A DNA stretch of 41,510 nt from Bacteroidota bacterium. GTDB lineage: Bacteria > Bacteroidota > Ignavibacteria > UBA10030. Shown one piece after another: positions 18,069 to 25,993 of the stretch; the stretch's first letter is position 1; every line of letters begins with the position of its first letter. The stretch covers positions 1 to 41,510 of the forward strand of contig JAOAFT010000019.1 of assembly GCA_026416125.1 (NCBI GenBank). Reading direction: 5' to 3'. The position numbers and the translations under genes are program-made. Below the pieces are notes generated by a model. It was not told the DNA's origin, did not search any database, and saw only the letters and a program-made list of their open reading frames with translations.

Positions 18069-19772
18069 ATGCATAGATATAAATTCTTGTTAACTATAGT
18101 CGTTGTTCTAGTTCTTCCTATTGCACTTGTCGGTCAAACAGTACAGCGGCCGCAGAAAGGCACACAGTACGAGCCTGTGATTGTTGTACTCAACGAAAAT
18201 CTGAACTTTAGTAATCCATTTGATCTCATTCAGAATCAAGTTGAACTCCACATGCTGCTCCCTGATAACACACGGCGTACACTCTCTTTTTTTTACGATG
18301 GACAATGGAATGGGCGAGAGCGGTGGGAAGCACGATTTACACCAAAGCAAGCCGGACTTCATCGTTTTTCAGTTATTGTCCATGGTGTTGTGCGTGATAC
18401 ATTCTCAGTTCTTATTGCGAAGAACACACGGCAGAAACAGGGTGGCATAACGCTCTCGGATCGGCACGGCACATTTCAGTACGAAAGTGGGGAAGCGTTC
18501 CGTGGTATTGGGCTGAATGTCTGCTGGGCTGATGACTACGAGTACTACTTCCGAAAAATGCAACAGGCGGGGATCAATGTTGTGCGAATATGGATGTGTC
18601 CGTGGCACCTCTCCTTTGAATGGCAGGAAACGGGATTGGGAAGGTACAACCTCGAAACTGCAAAACGACTCGATACAATTCTAACACTCGCTGAACGCTA
18701 TGGAATTTATATTGATCTTTGTTTCGACTATCATGGCATTGCACCGAAGGGACTTGGGTTCTTCAGAGAAGATCGATGGCGTGTCAATCCGTACAATGTT
18801 CTCAATGGTGGTCCGTGTAACGATCGCATCGAATGGTTTACCAACACTGATGCGAAACGATTTCAGAAGCAACGATACAAGTACCTTGTTTCCCGCTACG
18901 GGTACAGCAATGCGCTCTGCACATGGGAGTTTTTGAATGAAGCTGACCTCATGGCAGGGCATTCGAAAGCAATTAATGCATGGCACATTGAAATGGCAGA
19001 GTATGTGAAATCGATCGATGTACATAAACGACTGGTAACATCAAGTTCAACACGACGGTACGTTGAGAAACTTGTTGATGCATTCAAGTCACCTGCGTTC
19101 GATTATATTCACTTCCACGATTACAACATGCACGACGTTGCAGCACATTGTACCTATCTCCATGAAGCAACCCTCGAGTACTACGATAAACCAGTTGTCA
19201 TGGGTGAATTTGGGATTGAGTATCGTGGGGGTGAGCTAACATACAAGCTCGATTCACTTCACGTTGGGTTACACAATGGTATTTGGGCTGGATTCTTCAA
19301 CGAAACTCCAATTATACCTATGAGTTGGTGGTGGGATAGTTACATCGACAAATACGATCTGTGGCATGAGTATAATAATCTAACACGCTTTGCTCAATTC
19401 ATCGATTTCAATTCGAAGAATCTTCGTTTTATAACCCTCACTGCAGGCTATGAGCGAGCAAAGCCAAGTGAACAAGTATCTTGCTTTGTCCGTGCCCTCT
19501 ATTTCGGAACGAACTGTGCACTCTGGATTAAGAATGACGCCTATAAATGGTGGTTGCTCTCCGAAGGGAAAGAACCAGCAATAGTACCATCGTTTGTTCA
19601 ACCTGTTCCAGCAATGCTCCCTGGAACCTATACCGCACACTGGTACGATCCACAAACGGGTTCATTTTCTACGACCGTAGATACTGTGGTCGTTGATAGT
19701 AATGGCAGTGCTGTAGTTCAGGTGCCACCTGTTAAGTACGATATTGCGTGTTTGTTAACAAAAATTCGATAA
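18069..19772 (+). CDS. DUF5060 plus GH-A clan (GH5-like) glycosidase
   Basis: A 567-residue exported hydrolase. ATG 18069 has AAAGG 7 nt upstream; the TTG at 18054 would overlap that site. Layout: signal peptide (about 1-24, cleavage near ALVGQ); a DUF5060-type Ig-like domain (about 28-120; FYDGQWNGRERWEARFTP and AGLHRFSV are typical); a TIM barrel (about 130-465) with acid/base Glu291 in WEFLNEADL and nucleophile Glu380 in VMGEFGIEY, plus MSWWWDSYI near the end; and a C-terminal beta domain (about 470-567) with AHWYDPQTG, like the collagen-binding-type domain of DUF4038/GH140 proteins. This architecture occurs in many putative glycosidases of Bacteroidota-like bacteria whose substrates are mostly undetermined. 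No T9SS domain, so it is probably periplasmic. It is the first gene of a three-gene unit. Confidence 0.82.
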   Translation: MHRYKFLLTIVVVLVLPIALVGQTVQRPQKGTQYEPVIVVLNENLNFSNPFDLIQNQVELHMLLPDNTRRTLSFFYDGQWNGRERWEARFTPKQAGLHRFSVIVHGVVRDTFSVLIAKNTRQKQGGITLSDRHGTFQYESGEAFRGIGLNVCWADDYEYYFRKMQQAGINVVRIWMCPWHLSFEWQETGLGRYNLETAKRLDTILTLAERYGIYIDLCFDYHGIAPKGLGFFREDRWRVNPYNVLNGGPCNDRIEWFTNTDAKRFQKQRYKYLVSRYGYSNALCTWEFLNEADLMAGHSKAINAWHIEMAEYVKSIDVHKRLVTSSSTRRYVEKLVDAFKSPAFDYIHFHDYNMHDVAAHCTYLHEATLEYYDKPVVMGEFGIEYRGGELTYKLDSLHVGLHNGIWAGFFNETPIIPMSWWWDSYIDKYDLWHEYNNLTRFAQFIDFNSKNLRFITLTAGYERAKPSEQVSCFVRALYFGTNCALWIKNDAYKWWLLSEGKEPAIVPSFVQPVPAMLPGTYTAHWYDPQTGSFSTTVDTVVVDSNGSAVVQVPPVKYDIACLLTKIR

Positions 19773-19787
19773 CTGGAGGAAGAACCT

Positions 19788-20687
19788 ATGAAGAAATATA
19801 TTATCAACAGTGTCTGTGCACTCCTTGTACTGCAGTGTTGTTCTCAGCATCTTGAGGCACAGTGTCGAACCGGGATTGTAAAAGAGGGGTTGATCGTGAA
19901 GAGCAAAATTCTTGGGAAAGATGTTCGTTACACAGTGTACCTGCCCTACGATTATGAAACTTCTTCGCGTTTCTACCCGGTTGTTTATCTTTTCCATGGG
20001 TACACGGATAATGACAACGCTTGGATTCAGTTTGGCGAAGCACAGCGCTTAGCAGATCAAGCAATTCTGAGCGGAGAAATACCGCCGATGATTCTCGTTA
20101 CACCTGATGCAGGAGTGAGCTGGTATATCAATAATTACGATGGGTCAGTACGGTATGAGGATTTCTTTTTTCAGGAGTTCATTCCAACGATCGAAAAGCA
20201 GTGGCGAATACGGAGTGAGAAACGGTTTCGGGGTATCGCCGGTCTATCGATGGGTGGCTACGGGGCAACACTCTATGCTCTCAAACATCCCGAGTTGTTT
20301 GCAGCATGCGCAGCTTTCAGTGCAGCATTGTTTACTGAAGAAGAGATTGTAAAATTTGACTCTATACAGTGGAATAAAATTTCTACAGTTCTCTATGGTC
20401 CCAACCTGCTTGGCGAAGAACGATTAACACCACACCTGCGAGCGAACAATCCATTCTTCATTATTCGTGCACTTCCCGTTGAGAAGTTGAAAGAAGTGCG
20501 ATGGTACTTCGATTGCGGTGATGATGATTTTCTGTACAAAGGAAACTCAACACTACATATTCTCCTTCGAGATTTGAAAGTACCGCACGAGTTCCGGATG
20601 CGCGATGGTGGTCACCAATGGTCCTACTGGCGCACCGGGCTCATCGAAGGACTAAAATTTATTGGAACAAGTTTTCACCAACCATAA
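19788..20687 (+). CDS. CE1-type alpha/beta-hydrolase esterase
   Basis: A 299-residue exported esterase of the esterase-D/feruloyl-esterase-like CE1 family. GGAGG precedes the ATG. The N-terminus is a signal peptide (MKKYIINSVCALLVLQC..., cleavage near LEAQ); the CC at 17-18 could alternatively be a lipid attachment site. Alpha/beta-hydrolase features: VVYLFHGYTDND (oxyanion region), GIAGLSMGGYGA with nucleophile Ser154, DCGDDDF with catalytic Asp around 245-247, and GGHQWSYW with His276. Such proteins hydrolyse acetyl or feruloyl esters on hemicellulose side chains. Lying between two glycosidases, it probably deacylates imported oligosaccharides in the periplasm, complementing the surface CE2 enzyme. 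Acyl group preference is unknown. Confidence 0.85.
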   Translation: MKKYIINSVCALLVLQCCSQHLEAQCRTGIVKEGLIVKSKILGKDVRYTVYLPYDYETSSRFYPVVYLFHGYTDNDNAWIQFGEAQRLADQAILSGEIPPMILVTPDAGVSWYINNYDGSVRYEDFFFQEFIPTIEKQWRIRSEKRFRGIAGLSMGGYGATLYALKHPELFAACAAFSAALFTEEEIVKFDSIQWNKISTVLYGPNLLGEERLTPHLRANNPFFIIRALPVEKLKEVRWYFDCGDDDFLYKGNSTLHILLRDLKVPHEFRMRDGGHQWSYWRTGLIEGLKFIGTSFHQP

Positions 20688-20710
20688 TGACACGTCAAAG
20701 GATAAACGTC

Positions 20711-21808
20711 ATGCAACGGATCTTGTTGGTTATAGTGGTCGTAGTTAGTATTCTTACGAGAGGGTATACACAAGGAGGAACTATGGAAAAAATGGGCTTC
20801 TATCTTCGGGCAGGTGTCAATGTAAGCCACTGGCTTTCTCAGAGCGACAAGCGTGGTGAAGAGAGGCGCGCGTACATTACAAAACACGACTTCGATCAAA
20901 TAGCAACAATGGGCTTTGATCACGTGCGAATCCCTATTGATGAAGAGCAACTGTGGGATTCTTCTGGCACAAAGGATAGAGAAGCATTCGAACTCCTCCA
21001 CAGTGCACTCAAGTGGGCACGAGAAGCGAAGCTGCGGGTAATTGTCGATCTTCACATTCTCCGTTCACACTACTTCAATGCAGAAAACAATCCGCTGTGG
21101 ACTGATCCGAAAGAACAACAAAAGCTTGTTAATCTTTGGCTCCAACTTTCTGATGAATTGAAAAACTATCCGACATCTGATGTTGCATACGAAATTCTTA
21201 ATGAAGCAGTTGCACCCGATCCTGAAGCATGGAACAATCTTCTCAATAATGTTATTACAGCACTTCGACAACGGGAACCACACCGATACATTGTCGTTGG
21301 TTCAAATTTGTGGCAAATTCCTGCAACGTTCCCACAGTTGCGATTGCCAGAGAATGATCGGAATATCATTCTCAGTTTTCACTTCTACACGCCATTAGCA
21401 CTTACTCATCATACTGCACCGTGGACACCACTTGCTGAATACCGTGGTCCAGTCAACTATCCGGGCATTATTGTCGATACAGCTGAGTATAAAAATCTTT
21501 CGCCCTCAACAGTGCAGTTTATGAAAGAAGTTGCGAACGGGTACTTCGACAAAGAACGTCTCCGGCAGGAAATGATGCCTGCTATTGAAGTTGCGCGGAA
21601 CCACAACCTACCACTCTACTGTGGAGAGTTTGGCGTATATCCAAAAATACCAGAGGAGGTGATGATGCGGTGGTACCGTGATGTATGTGATCTCTTCCGT
21701 GAGTATTCAATTGCCTACTCGCACTGGTGTTACAAAGGTGATTTTCCGATAGTCAGTGAGGATGGTAGTCCGAAGAAACGTCTTGTTGATGTATTGACTC
21801 AACGTTGA
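20711..21808 (+). CDS. GH5 family glycosidase (endo-glucanase-like)
   Basis: A 365-residue exported GH5 enzyme. I chose ATG 20711 because AAAGGA lies 8 nt upstream and the product then starts with a clean signal peptide (MQRILLVIVVVVSILTRGYTQ). ATG 20687 overlaps the previous stop but lacks a site. The barrel opens with GVNVSHWLSQ and contains DHVRIPID, VIVDLHILRSHYF, acid/base Glu165 in YEILNEAV, and nucleophile Glu306 in YCGEFGVYP. NIILSFHFYTPLALTHHTAPW is similar in layout to the GH5 at 10160-12118, suggesting the two are paralogs of the same subfamily, one surface-exported and one periplasmic. No CBM or T9SS domain. It closes the second enzyme unit. Confidence 0.86.
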   Translation: MQRILLVIVVVVSILTRGYTQGGTMEKMGFYLRAGVNVSHWLSQSDKRGEERRAYITKHDFDQIATMGFDHVRIPIDEEQLWDSSGTKDREAFELLHSALKWAREAKLRVIVDLHILRSHYFNAENNPLWTDPKEQQKLVNLWLQLSDELKNYPTSDVAYEILNEAVAPDPEAWNNLLNNVITALRQREPHRYIVVGSNLWQIPATFPQLRLPENDRNIILSFHFYTPLALTHHTAPWTPLAEYRGPVNYPGIIVDTAEYKNLSPSTVQFMKEVANGYFDKERLRQEMMPAIEVARNHNLPLYCGEFGVYPKIPEEVMMRWYRDVCDLFREYSIAYSHWCYKGDFPIVSEDGSPKKRLVDVLTQR

Positions 21809-22132
21809 GTATTTGGTTTAGATGACATGTGCAACTATCAAAGCCGCGAAGAGGTAGTGCAGACATTACTTATCAGCTATAGGGTGGATATATTTGAGTA
21901 CGTTACTTTGTCCATTCTAGGACTTTTCCAATTGAAGTTGTTAACTTTCTGCGGAATATTATTGTGGTGCAATTTTGTTCTGTTGTAACAGATGTTGTGT
22001 ATAGTTTCTGAATTTAAATTACCGATAAGTGAGGTTAAAAAAGTTTTAGTATAGGAAAATAAAATGTGTTCATATAATCGTGTGATTCACTCTTTTACTC
22101 GTGTCATATGCGTATTCGATGGCACGTTGGCT
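21809..22132. other. Intergenic gap between GH5 and alanine racemase, no gene seen
   Basis: This 324-nt AT-rich stretch lies between two convergent genes. I see no convincing gene and no classic hairpin-plus-T-run terminator. An imperfect dyad, TCTGTTGTAACAGA, is at 21979-21992. A 56-codon open frame from ATG 22062 has an AGGAAA before it but runs into the racemase gene on the opposite strand and looks spurious. Confidence 0.6.
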
Positions 22133-23287
22133 CTATTCTTGGTCAATGTAAATACGTGGTACTCGATTGGTGATAGTACAGAGGACCTCGTAGGGTATAG
22201 TACCAATCTTTTCGCAGAGTTTTTCTAAAGGAATTGAGAATCCATCCATTTCTCCAAAAATTAGCACGTCATCACCATTGTATGCTGTGCCATCCATACC
22301 AATATCGACCATACATTGGTCCATGCAAATTGTTCCAACTATGGGATACTCTTTACCACGAATAATTACAGTTCCTTTGTTTGAAAGGTGCCGACTATAT
22401 CCATCACCATAACCAATCGGCAGGGTAACTATTCGCGTTTGTGACTTTGTAACGTATGTATGATTATAGCTGATGCCAGTGTTTGGCGGTACCACTTTGA
22501 AGTAGGCAACTTTTGTTTTTAGCGTCATGACAGGCTTCAATGTTCGACCATTGAACGAAACGTTAGGAAAATATCCCCTGGGATGATAACCATACAACAT
22601 GATACCTGGTCGAACCATTGTATAGTGAGCATGAGGGTAGTACAAGATACCAGCAGAATTTGCAATATGAATGAGAGGAGGAAGTAAGTTTTTCTTATCC
22701 ATTCGTTCAAGTACTGAGTTAAAACGTGTGATCTGTTCTTCGGTAAATGTGGCATCTGATTCTGCTTTCGCAAGGTGTGAAAAAACCCCACGAACGATAA
22801 TCGAATCAAGGTTGTATGTTGTATCAATAAATTTCTCTGCGTTGTACCAGTGGACACCTATACGCTCCATCCCTGTGTCAATTTTCAGATGGACAATTGC
22901 CTTCTTGCCAAGTTGATGTGCGACAGCATTGATAGCTTGAGATTTATCGATTGAAGAACTTGTTATTTCAATATTATGCTCTATGAATTCAGCAATTTGG
23001 TCTGAGTTTATTGCACCGAGTACAACAATAGGAGCAGTGATGCCACAGTGTCGGAGGTAGAGAGCCTCCTCCAAAAATGCTACACCAAGGTAATGGACAC
23101 CATGGGCTAAAAGTTCGCGGGATATTTCGAATAATCCATGGCCATATGCATTCGCTTTCACAATGGCCATAATGTGAACATCTGGTTTGATGAGTGATTG
23201 AACGATCGCGAGGTTGTTTCGGAGATTAGGCAAAGAAATTTCTGCTCGTGTCGGTCTATTTCGATACGGCTCGAAGGTCGTTGTCAC
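22133..23287 (-). CDS. alr: Alanine racemase
   Basis: PLP-dependent enzyme interconverting L- and D-alanine to supply D-Ala for peptidoglycan; cytoplasmic. I prefer the GTG at 23287 (384 residues) because AAAGGAG then lies 5 nt upstream; the GTG at 23293 overlaps that site. Motifs: RAEISLPNLRNN at the N-terminus, AIVKANAYGHG with PLP-binding Lys44, KIDTGMERIG, RPGIMLYGY, GISYNHTY with the second catalytic Tyr (about 270), LPIGYGDGY and GTICMDQCMVDIG. Length is normal for the family. It is transcribed divergently from the sensor operon that starts at 23416 and convergently toward the GH5 gene. Nothing suggests a functional link with the sugar enzymes. Confidence 0.95.
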   Translation of the reverse strand: MTTTFEPYRNRPTRAEISLPNLRNNLAIVQSLIKPDVHIMAIVKANAYGHGLFEISRELLAHGVHYLGVAFLEEALYLRHCGITAPIVVLGAINSDQIAEFIEHNIEITSSSIDKSQAINAVAHQLGKKAIVHLKIDTGMERIGVHWYNAEKFIDTTYNLDSIIVRGVFSHLAKAESDATFTEEQITRFNSVLERMDKKNLLPPLIHIANSAGILYYPHAHYTMVRPGIMLYGYHPRGYFPNVSFNGRTLKPVMTLKTKVAYFKVVPPNTGISYNHTYVTKSQTRIVTLPIGYGDGYSRHLSNKGTVIIRGKEYPIVGTICMDQCMVDIGMDGTAYNGDDVLIFGEMDGFSIPLEKLCEKIGTIPYEVLCTITNRVPRIYIDQE

Positions 23288-23415
23288 TCTCACTCCTTTC
23301 TCTCATTTTGTACTTGAAAATACTGAGGAAAGGGAAGAACAGCAATGAAAAACCACAAGCTTCTTGAAGAAACAGGAATATTCATCTACATTATAACTTG
23401 AAAGGAAGGGAACGT

Positions 23416-24630
23416 ATGGGTAAATCCCATGTATTGCTCGCCTGTCTTCTAATAAGTATTGTGTTCTACAGTGTCAGCTCTCGTCAAAAGAATGAATCAG
23501 CTGCTCGAATGTTTTTGGATGATTTCTCTGGTCCTTCGCTACAGTATGACCCACGAGGCATTGATGGGTGGTCCTTTTTTACTGGTGATGGTCGCGCACG
23601 CATGACATTGACAGTGTCAGGTGAAGGATATGCAACAATCACCGTCGATGCCTCTGATGATAAGCTTGGTATTTGGTGGGCACTGATCAAGCGCTGTGTT
23701 TCTCGGACAATGAATTTAGCACTTCTTCGCGATCCACACTATGAATTCAGGATTGAAGCACGCATTCGGGTGAGTGATGCGCCTAAACGTGTAAATCTTC
23801 ACTTAAATACTCAGCGAACAACGGATTTCCATACACACCTTATGGAATTTGACATTCCCGATACTGTATCGTGGCATATCATTAGTATGACAACACAAAA
23901 CTTCGATGCCGGACCTGGTGATACAGTATTCGGTCAGCTTGCGCTTATGGATTGGGGATTTGAACAGTATCGAGTAGATATTGACTACTTTAAAGTATCA
24001 ATCGTTCACGTCGATTCCATAGGACCGGATCAGGGAGTACAGGTACCATACCATCCACCACTTCCAAATTTTGAAAGCATGTCACACCACATTCCTGTAC
24101 TCGAAGCAGCGACAGTTGATACAATATACACTGATACCAATTTCTCATCCTGGTATTGCGCAGATAACGAACATCACTCGGACCTCCTCGTTGTTGGAGA
24201 TAGTAAAATCGTTCTCTTGCGGTGGGATGTGAGTACACTCAAAGGGAAACAAGTACGCGGACCAGGAGTGTTAGAGTTAACGACCCATGCAATTCAGCGA
24301 CTGAGTGATCGCACGCGAGACTTTGGGATTCTGCGTGTATGTGAAATCATCGGCGGACAGGAACAGTGGGATTCAAGAACAGTAACTTACGAATCGTGGA
24401 AAAACCAAGCACCATTCGCTCGTGTGGTAAATTCGCAAATGATTATTGATGTGCCTGTTACAGAACAACGTGGTGGGAAAACGTACTGTACTCTCTCGAA
24501 CCCTGTACTACAACGGTTACTTGATACACGAACGAAAGGTATCGCACTCCGAGCATTGGGATTACTACACGTAACATTCTTTAAAGACTCTGTTAACCGA
24601 CCCGTTCTTCATTGTACTGTTGATCAATGA
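23416..24630 (+). CDS. Secreted protein with CBM96/DNRLRE-like C-terminus
   Basis: A 404-residue exported protein that I do not recognise as an enzyme. ATG 23416 is preceded by AAAGGAAGG. Residues about 5-22 are a signal peptide. The N-terminal half (about 35-200; FLDDFSGPSL, then alternating beta-strands, DYFKVSIV) looks like a concanavalin/jelly-roll carbohydrate-binding fold. The C-terminal part (about 235-404) has the shape of a CBM96/DNRLRE domain: TDTNFSSWYCADN, LLRWDVSTLKGKQVRGPGVLEL, WDSRTVTYESW and RTKGIALRALG. The stop overlaps or closely abuts the next gene, which encodes a sugar-binding protein, then a kinase and a regulator. It may be an accessory glycan-binding component of that sensor operon (inference from operon position). 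No catalytic motif identified and no T9SS domain. Confidence 0.7.
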   Translation: MGKSHVLLACLLISIVFYSVSSRQKNESAARMFLDDFSGPSLQYDPRGIDGWSFFTGDGRARMTLTVSGEGYATITVDASDDKLGIWWALIKRCVSRTMNLALLRDPHYEFRIEARIRVSDAPKRVNLHLNTQRTTDFHTHLMEFDIPDTVSWHIISMTTQNFDAGPGDTVFGQLALMDWGFEQYRVDIDYFKVSIVHVDSIGPDQGVQVPYHPPLPNFESMSHHIPVLEAATVDTIYTDTNFSSWYCADNEHHSDLLVVGDSKIVLLRWDVSTLKGKQVRGPGVLELTTHAIQRLSDRTRDFGILRVCEIIGGQEQWDSRTVTYESWKNQAPFARVVNSQMIIDVPVTEQRGGKTYCTLSNPVLQRLLDTRTKGIALRALGLLHVTFFKDSVNRPVLHCTVDQ

Positions 24631-24641
24631 GGGAATGCCAT

Positions 24642-25982
24642 ATGAATTCCACAACAACAGGATCGTCTGAACAAGAGCGAATTCTTTCTCGAAAACACGT
24701 TATAGGACTCATTATTTTAGTTATTGTTGTATTAAGCTACGTTGCTCTTTTTACAGTGCTCTCCCACAGCTCAAGTGAGCATCCCGTTGAAATTTACTTT
24801 GCAGATCGAATGACGGAGGGGCATCGTATACTCATCGAACGGTTCAATACTCTCAATGAAGGAAAATTGAAGGTTGTACCGGTTGATTTCCCGTTTTCAG
24901 AATTTAGTACCGACGCACGAAAAGAAGTACTTGCTCGTTCGCTGCGAGGTGAAGATGATGCGATTGATATTTTTGCAGTTGATATTATTGGGGTTCATCG
25001 CTTTGCGAAATGGAGTGAGTCGCTCGAAGCACATTTCTCACAGGCAGAACGCGAACAAATATTGCCACTCGCTTTGCAAACGTGTATATATAACAATGAG
25101 CTTGTTGCAATGCCATTCGATCTTGTGCAAGCGGTACTGTACTATAGAGAAGATTTGTTGAAAACAACAGCTATAGGACGCAAGCTCCTTGAAAAAATTC
25201 AAGCAGGTATTACATGGGAAGAATTTATGAGGTACGGCACTGCGTTACGTTCTCCGTATCCTTACTATATCTTTCCGGCTTCGGATTATGAAGGATTCGT
25301 TTGTAGCTATATCGAAAATTTACTGAGTCTCAAGCCCAATTACTTTGAAACCCATGGGTTTCGTTTTACGACGCCTGAAGGAAAAGCTGCTTTGGCATAT
25401 TTAGTAGCTCTTGTCCAACAAACACGTCTTTCACCGCCAATTGTAACAACGTTTACAGAGCAGAACAGCTTTCAATATTTTATTAAGAATAATGGACTCT
25501 TCATTAGAGGATGGACAATATACGACAAAGATTTTCAAGCTGAGCCTGTAGATAGTGAGAAACAAAAATATCTACGGAAAGCAATGCTCCCGTACCCAGC
25601 TGGCGGGAGACCAGCATCACTATTCGGTGGTTGGAACTTGATGATTTCGAAAACGAGCAAAAAGAAGGATGCCGCAATTAAGTTCTTAAAATTTCTCCTT
25701 TCCGAAGAATCTCAGGAAATTATGTACACCGCTTCTGGATACTACCCTGTACTCAAACGGTTTTATACTGATTCTACATACATGCTCCGATACCCAGAAG
25801 TTGAGCATATGAAGAAGTTTATGACCTATGGAGTTCTTCGCCCAGTACAAGAAAACTATACAAAGTACTCTAAAATCATGGCACGGTACTTCTCTCTTGC
25901 TGTAGCAGGGAAACTATCCATTGATGAGGCAATCCGTGAAACACAAGCTGCCATCGATATCGAAGAACAACGTACGCAATAG
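24642..25982 (+). CDS. Membrane-anchored ABC-type sugar-binding protein
   Basis: A 446-residue family 1 extracellular solute-binding protein. Instead of a cleavable signal it has a cytoplasmic tail of about 18 residues and one transmembrane helix (about 19-41, HVIGLIILVIVVLSYVALF). ATG 24642 has AGGGA upstream; the ATG at 24627 overlaps the previous stop but has no site. Family features: VEIYFADRMTEGHRILIERFN at the start of lobe 1, DDAIDIFAVDII, FDLVQAVLYYREDLL, FGGWNLMISKTSKKKDAAIKFLKFLLSEESQ, and SGYYPVLKRFY near the end. These match ABC sugar-binding proteins of the maltose/oligosaccharide group. No permease or ATPase gene is adjacent; instead a histidine kinase and response regulator follow. 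A sensory rather than transport role is likely (inference). It would sit in the inner membrane with its binding domain in the periplasm. Confidence 0.85.
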   Translation: MNSTTTGSSEQERILSRKHVIGLIILVIVVLSYVALFTVLSHSSSEHPVEIYFADRMTEGHRILIERFNTLNEGKLKVVPVDFPFSEFSTDARKEVLARSLRGEDDAIDIFAVDIIGVHRFAKWSESLEAHFSQAEREQILPLALQTCIYNNELVAMPFDLVQAVLYYREDLLKTTAIGRKLLEKIQAGITWEEFMRYGTALRSPYPYYIFPASDYEGFVCSYIENLLSLKPNYFETHGFRFTTPEGKAALAYLVALVQQTRLSPPIVTTFTEQNSFQYFIKNNGLFIRGWTIYDKDFQAEPVDSEKQKYLRKAMLPYPAGGRPASLFGGWNLMISKTSKKKDAAIKFLKFLLSEESQEIMYTASGYYPVLKRFYTDSTYMLRYPEVEHMKKFMTYGVLRPVQENYTKYSKIMARYFSLAVAGKLSIDEAIRETQAAIDIEEQRTQ

Positions 25983-25993
25983 TGAGGTGGACC

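Noticed and set aside
1-21808. SusC/SusD-type import pair in the enzyme island
   Set aside because: No protein of TonB-dependent receptor or SusD size and motifs is present; the large proteins are all glycosidases or esterases.
22062-22232. 56-codon plus-strand frame with a weak AGGAAA upstream
   Set aside because: Two thirds of it lies antisense to alr and the sequence resembles no protein.
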